From Corynebacterium variabile (lineage in GTDB: Bacteria > Actinomycetota > Actinomycetes > Mycobacteriales > Mycobacteriaceae), in the NCBI RefSeq assembly GCF_006539825.1, contig NZ_BJNT01000022.1:1-64000 (forward strand): a stretch of DNA of 64,000 nt, written 5' to 3'. Positions 9,249-16,839 of the stretch are shown in pieces (position 1 is the stretch's first letter; every line of letters begins with the position of its first letter). The position numbers and the translations under genes were made by a program. The notes beneath the pieces were generated by a model. That model was not told the origin of the DNA and made no database searches. It worked only from the letters and a program-made list of their open reading frames with translations.

Positions 9249-9994
9249 ATGACCGCTTCGCTCACCGACACCACCGTCGGCAACTCGCTGGCCCCGGCCA
9301 ATTCCCGAGCGATCCCGCCCCCTTCACCACGACCCGCCCGGCAGTCTCCCTGCCCGCGTCCCGGACCGCACGACGTTCCTCCCGGGCCCACCACCCGAAC
9401 CGTGATTCTCGTACCGACATCCTCGACGCGGCGTCCTCCCTCATCGCCGACGGCGGATTCGTCGCCGCGACAACGCGCGATATCGCCGAGCTCACCGGCA
9501 TGGCGTCGGGTGCCGTGGAACGGCAGTTCGGCAGCTATGATGACCTGCTCGCCGCGGTATTCCAACGGCTCGCCGCCACGGAACTCGCCGCCGTGGACCA
9601 CGCCTCACGCACCCACGGCTCCACCGCCACCGGGCGGCTCACCGCGCTGGTCGGCGCCTTCGCCACCCGTGCCCTGCACGGTCGGCACACCGCCGAAGCG
9701 CTGCTGTTCGAGCCGGTCGGCGCGCGGGTGAACCAGGAGCGGTTGACCTGCCGGCGTCAGTACCACGCCCTGATTGTCGGCATCATCGCCGACGGTGTCG
9801 GCTCCGGTGAACTCCCCACCCGGAACCCCACAACCTCGGCGCGGGCCGTCACCGGCACCGTCGTCGAGTCCCTCCTCGGGCATCTCTCCCCCACGGTCCC
9901 CGTCTCCGGCGACGGCCGGGACGGGAAAGACGCCACCCCCCTGATCGACGAGGTCACGGAACTGGTCCTGCGCCTCGTCGGAGCGCGCTGCTGA
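9249..9994 (+). pseudogene. TetR-family regulator, apparent single-base frameshift
   Basis: A paralogue of the regulator at 6852–7454: residues from TDILDAASSLIADGGFVAATTRDIAELTG onward align along its length and both end alike. The natural start appears to be the ATG at 9249, with a GGAAGG Shine-Dalgarno upstream, which begins MTASLTDTTVGNSLAPANSRAIP. That frame loses the TetR reading at a C tract around 9316–9325. One extra C there would join the N-terminus to the helix-turn-helix frame. In the TetR frame itself the only upstream start is a GTG at 9164, which would add an unusual His/Arg-rich leader. The gene is therefore either disrupted, mis-sequenced, or translated from the GTG. Confidence 0.65.
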
Positions 9995-10022
9995 TCAGCG
10001 CACGCCGATGTCAACGCTGCTG

Positions 10023-11564
10023 TCAGGCGTTTGCCTCGACGTCGGAGTCTTCGCGGATGACCTCGACCGGGCCACGCTTGACGTCGACCTTCAGCACGAG
10101 GGTCATGATGAACACGACCACGGCGATGCAGACACCCATCCAGAAGGACATGGTCACACCGTCGATCATCGGGCCCATCGGAGCCGGGACCATCTGACCG
10201 TCAACCTCGACCGGGATGATCGGCTCGACCGAATTGGAGTGGGACTCACCGATACCCATGACCGCCACGAACAGGGCGGTGCCGGCGGCACCGGCCAGCT
10301 GCTGCAGGGTGTTGAGGATCGAGGAACCGTGCGCTGAGAGGTGGGTCGGCACGGCGGCCAGGGCATTCGCCATCAGCGGGGTCATCAGGCAGGCCAGGCC
10401 GATGTTCAGCACGACCGCGCAGCCGATGAGGAACCAGACGTTCTTGTCCTCGTCGAGCCGGGTCATGAGGAACATCGCGATGATCATCATCACGGCACCG
10501 GGGATGATCAGCGGGCGGGTGCCCTTGGCGTCGAAGATACGGCCGGCGACGGGCCCGAGCACACCCATGATGATGCCGCCGGGCAGGGTGACGAGGCCGG
10601 TCTGCAGGGCGGAGAGTCCCAGGACGGTCTGCGCGAAGATCGGCATGAGGATGATGAAGCCGAACAGGGTGCAGAAGCTGATGAGCAGCATCGCCAGGGA
10701 GAGCACGTACTCGCGGATCTTCAGCGGGGCGGTGTTCATCAGCGGGGTGACATGCTCGCCGCGGGCCTCGGCGTCGATGAGGGAGCTCTGGCGGCGGAAG
10801 AAGACAGTCAGAACGACGATACCGATGACCAGGAAGATCACGGACTGGGTCGGGAAGCCGTCGGCCAGGTCGGAGAGCTTGGACAGGCCGTAGACCGTGG
10901 CGGCGAAGCCGATCGCGGAGAGGAACGCGGAGAACACGTCGAACGGGGGCTTCGAGGTCGGCTGGAAGCTGCGCATCTGCATGCCACCGATGACGAGGGC
11001 GATGACGCCGAGGACGATCATCGTGCCGAAGATCCAGCGCCAGGACGCGATCTCGAGGACGACACCGGCGTAGGTCGGGCCGATAGCCGGGCCGACGGCC
11101 ATGACGATGCCGACGAGGCCCATCATCGCGCCACGACGCTCGGCCGGGACGAGGACCATGATGGTGGTCATCAGCATCGGCATGATCAGTGCGGTACCGG
11201 CGGCCTGCACGACGCGGGCGACGAGCAGCACCCAGAATGCGGGCGCGAAGGTCGCGATGACGCTGCCGACCGCGAAGAGCGCGACGGCGATGATGTACAG
11301 CGCACGGCCGGGGATCCTGGCCATGAGGTAGCCGGTCATCGGGATGACGACGGCCATGGTCAGCATGAAGGCGGTGGTCAGCCACTGTGCGGTGTCTGCG
11401 CCGACGCTGAACTCGATCATGAGATCGGGCAGGGCGTTCGAGAGCGTCGTCTCGTTGAGGATCATCACGAAGGCGGCCATGACGAGGATGCCGATGAGGA
11501 GGCCGGGGCGGGCCGGCTGCTCCGCGGCCGTTACCGCCGCGGTGGGGTTCTGGGGTTCAGACAT
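10023..11564 (-). CDS. DHA2-family (EmrB/QacA) multidrug efflux MFS transporter
   Basis: A 513-residue major-facilitator protein with the 14-helix pattern of the DHA2 family. Visible helices start at about residue 23 (PGLLIGILVMAAFVMILNETTLSNALP), the family motif D analogue. The motif C-like GPAIGPTYAGVV lies at about 155, and LLIGCAVVLNIGLACLMTPL in the second half. It would export drugs or toxic metabolites using the proton gradient across the inner membrane. The 277-bp upstream region contains a promoter with an overlapping palindrome and the terminator of pspA. Confidence 0.93.
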   Translation of the reverse strand: MSEPQNPTAAVTAAEQPARPGLLIGILVMAAFVMILNETTLSNALPDLMIEFSVGADTAQWLTTAFMLTMAVVIPMTGYLMARIPGRALYIIAVALFAVGSVIATFAPAFWVLLVARVVQAAGTALIMPMLMTTIMVLVPAERRGAMMGLVGIVMAVGPAIGPTYAGVVLEIASWRWIFGTMIVLGVIALVIGGMQMRSFQPTSKPPFDVFSAFLSAIGFAATVYGLSKLSDLADGFPTQSVIFLVIGIVVLTVFFRRQSSLIDAEARGEHVTPLMNTAPLKIREYVLSLAMLLISFCTLFGFIILMPIFAQTVLGLSALQTGLVTLPGGIIMGVLGPVAGRIFDAKGTRPLIIPGAVMMIIAMFLMTRLDEDKNVWFLIGCAVVLNIGLACLMTPLMANALAAVPTHLSAHGSSILNTLQQLAGAAGTALFVAVMGIGESHSNSVEPIIPVEVDGQMVPAPMGPMIDGVTMSFWMGVCIAVVVFIMTLVLKVDVKRGPVEVIREDSDVEANA

Positions 11565-11705
11565 GGTCTGGGAGGGTCACGCTTTCCTTGCTCGGTCTGG
11601 GGCCGTGAACTGCGGCTCTTCAGTGTGGACAGGTCGGGAGGTCGTCACCGGTGACTGTCTTCAGTGCCCGCTCCGGACCGGACGGAGGGGCAGCGACGAG
11701 GTAAC

Positions 11706-11740
11706 AGCATACACCCGTTTTCACCGGATGCAAACTTGCA
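11706..11740 (-). promoter_or_regulatory. Promoter and palindrome upstream of the DHA2 exporter
   Basis: On the minus strand TTGCAT (11733–11728) and TATGCT (11711–11706) form −35 and −10 elements with a 16-nt spacer. TGCAA-AC-TTGCA (11729–11740) is a perfect inverted repeat over the −35, a plausible repressor site. No regulator gene is adjacent. Confidence 0.45.
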
Positions 11741-11764
11741 CGAGAAATGCAAAGACAGACAAAA

Positions 11765-11792
11765 GCACAGGTAAACGCTGGTTTACCTGTGC
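11765..11792 (-). terminator. Rho-independent terminator of pspA
   Basis: A perfect 12-bp inverted repeat (GCACAGGTAAAC / GTTTACCTGTGC) with a 4-nt loop is followed on the minus strand by TTTTGTCTGTCTTT. It lies 50 nt past the pspA stop codon. Confidence 0.9.
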
Positions 11793-11841
11793 TCGTCCGG
11801 GTGATGTCGGCCACCCGGCGGCCGTGTCGGAGGGGTCTGTC

Positions 11842-12726
11842 TCAGGAGCGGCCGAAGGGGTTCTCCGGGGAGGACGCCGCGGCGTCCTCAGGTGTCCCGG
11901 TGGCCTCGGCGGCATCCGCGTCCGCCTCGGCGGCCCCGTCCCCTGCCTCGATCGCGGCGTCCCCACCCGACGCGGACTCCACAGCCGGCTGAGCGGCACC
12001 GCCGGCGCCGCCCATGGACGCGCGGATCTGCTCGAGCCTGCTGGCCGCGGCCATGTCACGACCGGCCTGCCCGATCTCCGCCATCCGACCGGCGACACTG
12101 CTCTCGGTGAGCTCCTGGGCACCGAGGGCGTTGGCGTAGCGGGCCTCGATCTTCGCGCGCACCCCGTCAAGAGTCGGCACGGAATCATCGGCCTGGATGC
12201 CCTGCATGGACTCCATCGCCTGGTTGGAGGCCTCCTGCATCTTCGCCTGGTCGACCTGCGCGCGCAGCTGGTCGATCTGGGAGAGCTGCTCCTCCAGCTT
12301 CGCGGCAGACTGAGCCTGCTGCTGCTGTGCCTGCTCAGCAGCCTGGCTGGCCTGCGCGTGAAGCTGCTTGGTCTGCTCGATCTGCTGCTCGACGGTGACC
12401 AGCTGGGTGGCGAAGATCTCCGCGGTGGACGCCAGGTCGTTGGCCTTCACCTGATCCCCCGAGGCGGTGGCGGCGTCCGCCTGCTGGATGGCGGTGCGCG
12501 TGTTGGCCTCCAGCGACTCACGGTCCTTCGCGAGACGGTTGAGCTGCATCTCGAGCTGGTTCCGGTTACCGATGACCTTCGCGGCGGACTCTGTGATCTG
12601 CCGGTGCTGCTTCTTCGCGGCCTCGGTCGCCTGCTGGATCTGGACTTTCGGATCGGCGTTCTCGTCGATCTTCATGTCCAGAGACTGCATGAGGTACTTC
12701 CAGCCCTTGGAAAAAGGATTCGCCAT
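11842..12726 (-). CDS. PspA/IM30-family membrane-stress protein
   Basis: A 294-residue, almost entirely coiled-coil protein. Residues 1–220 match the PspA/IM30 family: MANPFSKGWKYLMQSLDMKIDENADPKVQIQQA at the N-terminus, then long heptad-rich helices. The last 60 residues are Ala/Gly/Asp-rich and low complexity. Family members bind and stabilise the cytoplasmic membrane under stress as ESCRT-III-like oligomers. The start has a GGGAG Shine-Dalgarno. A thioredoxin gene lies 119 nt upstream on the same strand, and a strong terminator follows. Confidence 0.88.
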   Translation of the reverse strand: MANPFSKGWKYLMQSLDMKIDENADPKVQIQQATEAAKKQHRQITESAAKVIGNRNQLEMQLNRLAKDRESLEANTRTAIQQADAATASGDQVKANDLASTAEIFATQLVTVEQQIEQTKQLHAQASQAAEQAQQQQAQSAAKLEEQLSQIDQLRAQVDQAKMQEASNQAMESMQGIQADDSVPTLDGVRAKIEARYANALGAQELTESSVAGRMAEIGQAGRDMAAASRLEQIRASMGGAGGAAQPAVESASGGDAAIEAGDGAAEADADAAEATGTPEDAAASSPENPFGRS

Positions 12727-12845
12727 GGTGACTCCCGGTGGTCGATGGTGAGGTCAGTGCTGTCCAGCATAAACACTTCCTGCACCTCGCGTCAGCGACG
12801 TTCAGCGGCAGTCACCGGGACCGGCCGGTCATCCCGGCCGGGAGA

Positions 12846-13217
12846 TCAGCCCTCCTGGGACTGCTGCTCGGCGACCTTCTGGCGGACCTCGTCCATGTCC
12901 AGGCCTTCGACCTGCGTGATCAGGTCCTTGAGCGCCTTGGGCGGCAGAGCGCCGGCATCGCGGTAGACGAGGATGCCGTCACGGAAGGCCATGAGGGTCG
13001 GGATGGACTGGATCTGCAGACCGGCGGCGAGCTCCTGGTTGGCCTCGGTGTCGATCTTGCCGAACACGTGGTCCGGGTACTCCTCGGAGACCTGCTCGTA
13101 GACCGGGCTGAAGCGCTTGCAGGGGCCACACCACTCGGCCCAGAAGTCGAGGAGGACAATGCCCTCCTTGTCGATGGTGTCCTTGAAATTGTCGTTGGTG
13201 ATCGTCTGGGTGCTCAT
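12846..13217 (-). CDS. Thioredoxin
   Basis: A 123-residue thioredoxin with the canonical active site FWAEWCGPCK (Cys30, Cys33) and the cis-proline loop SIPTLMAF. The open frame extends upstream, but the ATG at 13217 has an AAAGGA Shine-Dalgarno and gives the normal family N-terminus MSTQTITNDNFKD. It is a different protein from TrxC at 54825. The C-terminal tail (EGLDMDEVRQKVAEQQSQEG) is slightly longer than in classical thioredoxin. Confidence 0.93.
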   Translation of the reverse strand: MSTQTITNDNFKDTIDKEGIVLLDFWAEWCGPCKRFSPVYEQVSEEYPDHVFGKIDTEANQELAAGLQIQSIPTLMAFRDGILVYRDAGALPPKALKDLITQVEGLDMDEVRQKVAEQQSQEG

Positions 13218-13370
13218 GTCTGGTCCTTTCGGGAGAAGCTGTTCAGGTCGTGCAACGCGCGGGTCCGGCGCCCTATTCCGCAGGCGGGGTACGGGTACTC
13301 CCGCCCACCGTACCGGCACTTTCCACCGAACGTCGGCGGAGTACGGCCCCACCCACTAGGCTGACCGCAC

Positions 13371-13865
13371 ATGAGCGACTCCACACCTCCCCTGCTGAAA
13401 CTCTGGAAGAAGTTCAACGGCTCCGCCCCGCAGCGCGGCCTGTTCTCCCTGGGTTACGCCCTCAAGGCCCCTTACTTCCGCACCGTCGCCCCGCGTGTCC
13501 GCGAGGTCGAGCCCGGCCGCGCCGTACTCCGCCTCGGGAAGTGGTGGGGCGTGCAGAACCACATCGGCACCTTCCACGTCATCGCCGCCCTCAACGGCGC
13601 CGAGGCCGCGATGGGCCTGGTCTGCGAGGCGACCGTGCCGACGACCCACCGCTGGATCCCCCGCGGTATGCGCGCCGACTACCCGGCGAAGTCCACCGGC
13701 GGCCTGACCATCACCGCGACCCTCGACGACGTCGACTTCTCCGCCATCACCCGCGAGTCCGGCGGTGAACTGCACACCATCAGGTTCCAGATGCTCGACG
13801 ACGCCGGCGTGGAGCCGGTCACCGCCGAGATCGACGTGTGGATCACCGCGAAGAAGCCCCGCTGA
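13371..13865 (+). CDS. DUF4442 hot-dog-fold protein (thioesterase-like)
   Basis: A 164-residue protein of the DUF4442 family, which adopts the hot-dog fold of acyl-CoA thioesterases and PaaI-like proteins. The segment WWGVQNHIGTFHVIAALNGAEAAMGL holds the Asn/His pair and central helix of the fold. The substrate is unknown. TAGGCT at 13357–13362, 8 nt before the ATG, suggests a leaderless transcript. It is divergent from thioredoxin across 153 bp. Confidence 0.82.
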   Translation: MSDSTPPLLKLWKKFNGSAPQRGLFSLGYALKAPYFRTVAPRVREVEPGRAVLRLGKWWGVQNHIGTFHVIAALNGAEAAMGLVCEATVPTTHRWIPRGMRADYPAKSTGGLTITATLDDVDFSAITRESGGELHTIRFQMLDDAGVEPVTAEIDVWITAKKPR

Positions 13866-13978
13866 CGGCAGCCCCGGCTGCGCCCACCCCCGTCCGGGAC
13901 CGACCCCGCGGCGTCCCCCGGTCCGGCACGTACTCTCGGCGGTGATCGACCACACCACTTCACCGAGAGGAAAACACC

Positions 13979-14740
13979 ATGTCAGCCACAGATTTCAGCG
14001 GTAGGGTCGCCGTCGTCACCGGCGGCGGTTCCGGCATCGGCGAGGCCTGCGCCGTCGAGCTCGCCGCCCGCGGCGCGTCCGTCGTCGTCACCGACATCAA
14101 CGAGGACGCTGCGACGCGCGTCGCCGAGTCCATCACCGCCGACGGCGGTACCGCCTCCGCCTTCCGGGCGGACTCCTCCTCGGCCGAGGACAACAAGGCC
14201 ATCGTCGACTTCGCCGTGACCACCTACGGCAAGCTCAACTACGCCGTGAACAACGCCGGCATCGCCGGGGCCAGCGCCCCGGTCGGTGCGCTGGAGACCG
14301 ACAACTGGGACAGGGTCATCGGGATCAACCTCAACGGCGTCCTCTACGGCAACCGCTACCAGATCCCCGCCATGCTCGAGGCCGGCGCCGACCAGTCCGC
14401 GATCGTGAACATGGCGTCCATCCACGGCAGCGTCGCCGCCCCGGGCAATGCCGCCTACACCGCGGCGAAGCACGGTGTCGTGGGCCTGACGAAGAACGCC
14501 GCCACCGAGTACGGCCCCGCGGGCCTGCGCGTCAACGCCGTGGGCCCCGGCTACATCGACACTCCCCTGCTCGCCCACATGCCCGACGAACAGAAGGAGG
14601 CGCTGGTCGCCGAACACCCGCTGGGACGCCTCGGCCGCGCCGACGAGATCGCGAAGCTCGTCGCCTTCCTGCTCTCCGACGACGCCTCCTTCATCACCGG
14701 CTCCTACCACCTCATCGACGGCGGTTACACCGCGGTGTAG
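13979..14740 (+). CDS. Short-chain dehydrogenase/reductase
   Basis: A 253-residue classical SDR. It has the cofactor motif TGGGSGIGEA, Asp following strand 2 (VVTDIN, favouring NAD), NNAG, the catalytic Ser in NMASIHGS, and the YxxxK pair in AYTAAKHGV. The C-terminus has LIDGGYTAV as in FabG-like enzymes. The substrate is not predictable from context. A GAGAGGAAA Shine-Dalgarno precedes the ATG. Confidence 0.9.
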   Translation: MSATDFSGRVAVVTGGGSGIGEACAVELAARGASVVVTDINEDAATRVAESITADGGTASAFRADSSSAEDNKAIVDFAVTTYGKLNYAVNNAGIAGASAPVGALETDNWDRVIGINLNGVLYGNRYQIPAMLEAGADQSAIVNMASIHGSVAAPGNAAYTAAKHGVVGLTKNAATEYGPAGLRVNAVGPGYIDTPLLAHMPDEQKEALVAEHPLGRLGRADEIAKLVAFLLSDDASFITGSYHLIDGGYTAV

Positions 14741-14764
14741 CCGGCACGGTCGTAGGATGACCGT

Positions 14765-15217
14765 GTGCCTGACGTCCCCGCCCGACCCGTCCATCTGCAG
14801 CTGCGGTTCATCATCCCGGTGATCCTCGGCGGCATGGCCGGCGTCGCCGCGCGCGAGGGGCTTGTCCTCGCGTTCCCCTACGATGAGGTGCCCTGGATCA
14901 TCGGTGCGATCAATATCGGCGGCGCGTTTCTCCTGGGCTTCCTGCTCGGTCTGCTCCCCCGGCTCGGCCCGGATACGGGAGGACGCCGCGTCCTGCGCCT
15001 GTTCGCCGGCACCGGCGTGCTCGGCGGATTCACCACCTACAGTGCCCTGGCGACGGACGCCGCATCCCTCACCTCGGACGGGCTGCCGCTCGCGGGACTG
15101 GGGTATGCCCTGGTCTCGGTGATCGTCGGCGTCCTTGCGGCGGCAGCGGGTATGCGGATGGCCGCGGCGGTGCGCGTCACCCCGCGGGTCGAGCTGACCG
15201 GGGAGGAGGACGCCTGA
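14765..15217 (+). CDS. crcB: Fluoride ion channel subunit CrcB/Fluc (first of pair)
   Basis: A 150-residue four-helix membrane protein of the CrcB/Fluc family, which exports fluoride. The family signature GTGVLGGFTTYSALATD, with the phenylalanine and threonines lining the pore, is at about residues 83–99. The start is GTG at 14765, with TAGGAT at 14753–14758 only 6 nt before it, a leaderless arrangement. The downstream crcB copy begins in its stop codon, so the pair probably forms a heterodimeric channel. No fluoride riboswitch fits in the 24-nt intergenic space. Confidence 0.9.
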   Translation: MPDVPARPVHLQLRFIIPVILGGMAGVAAREGLVLAFPYDEVPWIIGAINIGGAFLLGFLLGLLPRLGPDTGGRRVLRLFAGTGVLGGFTTYSALATDAASLTSDGLPLAGLGYALVSVIVGVLAAAAGMRMAAAVRVTPRVELTGEEDA

Positions 15218-15624
15218 TGACTCCCCTGCTCTTCTGCATCCTCTGCCTCGCCGGTGGCCTGGGCGCCGGATGCCGTTTCGTGCTCGACGGGGTGGTGAAG
15301 GCCCGGCTCGCCGCCACGTCCGGTGGCAGTTCCACGGCAGGTCTGCCGTGGGCGACCTTTCTCATCAATGCCACCGGTTCACTGGCCCTGGGCCTGCTCA
15401 CCGGCCTGGTCACCGCCGGGGCCCTGCCGGAGGACTGGCAGGCGGTCGTCGGCACCGGGTTCCTCGGCGGCTACACGACCTTCTCCACGGCGATGGTGGA
15501 GACCATGAACCTGATACGGCAGAACCGCCACCGGGCAGCGGCGCTCAACGGGGTGGGCGTGCTGGTGGTGACGGTTCTGCTCGCGGGTCTCGGCCTGTGG
15601 GCCGGGACGCAGCTGGCCGGTTAG
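15217..15624 (+). CDS. crcB: Fluoride ion channel subunit CrcB/Fluc (second of pair)
   Basis: A 135-residue CrcB homologue with the motif GTGFLGGYTTFSTAMVE and the conserved Asn in FLINATGSLALG. Paired crcB genes are common in Gram-positive bacteria, where the two small proteins assemble in antiparallel orientation. Its ATG overlaps the stop of the first copy by one nucleotide (TGATG), which indicates coupled translation. Confidence 0.92.
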   Translation: MTPLLFCILCLAGGLGAGCRFVLDGVVKARLAATSGGSSTAGLPWATFLINATGSLALGLLTGLVTAGALPEDWQAVVGTGFLGGYTTFSTAMVETMNLIRQNRHRAAALNGVGVLVVTVLLAGLGLWAGTQLAG

Positions 15625-15635
15625 GGGCCTACCGA

Positions 15636-16184
15636 CTACGCCTCGTTCTTCGTGGCGGAGATGTCGAAGTTCAGCTTGATCTTCTCGGAGACCAGGACGC
15701 CGTCGGTCTTCAGCGGGGCGTTCCAGGTCAGGCCGAAGTCGGTGCGGTTGATCTCGAGCCCACCCTCGAAGCCTGCGCGGGTGGCGCCGAAGGAGTCCAC
15801 GACCTCGCCCTCGAACTCGAAGTCGATGGTGACGGTCTTGGTGACGTCCTTGATGGTCAGCTCGCCGGTGACCTCGAGCTCGTCATCGCCCTTGGCGGTG
15901 ACGGAGGTGGAGGTGAAGGTGATCTTCGGGAAGTTCTCGACGTCGAAGAAGTCGGCAGACTTCACGTGGCCGTCGCGACCCTCGTTGCGGGTGTTGATGG
16001 AGGCGGCGTCGATGTCGACGGAGATGGCCGCACCCTCGAGGTTCTTGCCGGAGGTGGCGGTGCCGGTGAAGGTGTCGAAGGTGCCGCGCACCTTGGTGAC
16101 CATCGCGTGGCGGGCGGTGAAACCGATCTCGGAGTGGGCGGGGTCGATGGTGTAGGTGCCGGCGTAGTCGTTGACGGAGCTCAT
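15636..16184 (-). CDS. YceI-family polyisoprenoid-binding protein
   Basis: A 182-residue YceI/lipocalin-like beta-barrel protein. The N-terminal AGTYTIDPAHSEIGFTARHAMVTKVRGTF is the family hallmark. There is no signal peptide, so it is probably cytoplasmic, unlike E. coli YceI. It is divergent from a MarR-family gene, with a palindrome matching the RosR operator between them. In C. glutamicum the same arrangement (cg1322 beside rosR/cg1324) is under RosR repression and is induced by peroxide. A GAAAGG Shine-Dalgarno precedes the ATG. Confidence 0.9.
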   Translation of the reverse strand: MSSVNDYAGTYTIDPAHSEIGFTARHAMVTKVRGTFDTFTGTATSGKNLEGAAISVDIDAASINTRNEGRDGHVKSADFFDVENFPKITFTSTSVTAKGDDELEVTGELTIKDVTKTVTIDFEFEGEVVDSFGATRAGFEGGLEINRTDFGLTWNAPLKTDGVLVSEKIKLNFDISATKNEA

Positions 16185-16268
16185 GGTGTGAACCTTTCAG
16201 GTGGTCTTCTGTGATGTCCTGCAATGCCCACGGTATCCCGTGGCGATGGATTCCACTATAGACAGATG

Positions 16269-16286
16269 TAGTTGACGTGTCAACCA
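16269..16286. promoter_or_regulatory. RosR-type operator
   Basis: TAGTTGACGTGTCAACCA agrees at 16 of 18 positions with the C. glutamicum RosR consensus as I recall it (TTGTTGAYRYRTCAACWA). Its core, GTTGAC-GT-GTCAAC (16271–16284), is a perfect inverted repeat. It lies midway between the divergent yceI and marR genes, so the regulator probably represses both. Confidence 0.75.
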
Positions 16287-16313
16287 TCTCCTCACTGTGA
16301 TTGAATGGGGAGC

Positions 16314-16817
16314 ATGACCCGCACTGATAACCAGGACCCCCAGGAACCCCGCTGGCTCTCCGCGGAGGAGCAGCAGCTCTGGCGTCAGTGGCTGGTGGCC
16401 GGTCCCCGGATCCAGGCCAACCTGGCACGTCAGATGCAACGCGACAGCGGAATCTCGCTCCCGGACTACGAGGTACTCGTCAACCTCTCCGAGGCACCCG
16501 ACCACCGCATGCGCATCGCGGCCCTGGCCGACCGGCTCCAGTGGGACCGTTCCCGGCTCTCCCACCAGATCACCCGGATGCGCAACCGTGACCTCCTCGA
16601 CCGCGAGGCCTGCGGAGACGACCGCCGTGGCGCCTACATCGTGCTCACCCGGACCGGCCTCGAGGTCGTGACCGCGGCAGCCCCCGGCCACGTGAACGCC
16701 GTCCGGGAACTGTTCACCGACCGGCTCTCCCCCACCCAGGCGTCGCAGCTCTCCGCCATCCTGGACGACCTGCTCGCCCAGTTCGACCTTCCCTCCGGGT
16801 GCCCCGGCGGGAAGTGA
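16314..16817 (+). CDS. rosR: MarR-family redox regulator (RosR-like)
   Basis: A 167-residue MarR regulator. The winged helix-turn-helix spans about residues 64–110 (MRIAALADRLQWDRSRLSHQITRMRNRDLLDREACGDDRRGAYIVLT). Cys100 in the wing and Cys163 near the C-terminus could be the redox-sensing residues; RosR of C. glutamicum loses DNA binding on oxidation by H2O2. Assignment to RosR rests on the divergent yceI gene and the matching operator. An ATG at 16305 would add three residues, and neither start has a well-placed Shine-Dalgarno. It converges on dnaB with a 22-bp gap. Confidence 0.8.
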   Translation: MTRTDNQDPQEPRWLSAEEQQLWRQWLVAGPRIQANLARQMQRDSGISLPDYEVLVNLSEAPDHRMRIAALADRLQWDRSRLSHQITRMRNRDLLDREACGDDRRGAYIVLTRTGLEVVTAAAPGHVNAVRELFTDRLSPTQASQLSAILDDLLAQFDLPSGCPGGK

Positions 16818-16839
16818 GCCCCCACCCCGCCCTGGCGGA

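Noticed and set aside
10341..11654. 437-codon frame antisense to the DHA2 exporter
   Set aside because: Asp/His/Glu/Gly-rich product typical of the complement of a hydrophobic transporter gene.
14741..14764. Fluoride riboswitch ahead of crcB
   Set aside because: Only 24 nt separate the genes, and the promoter geometry indicates a leaderless transcript.
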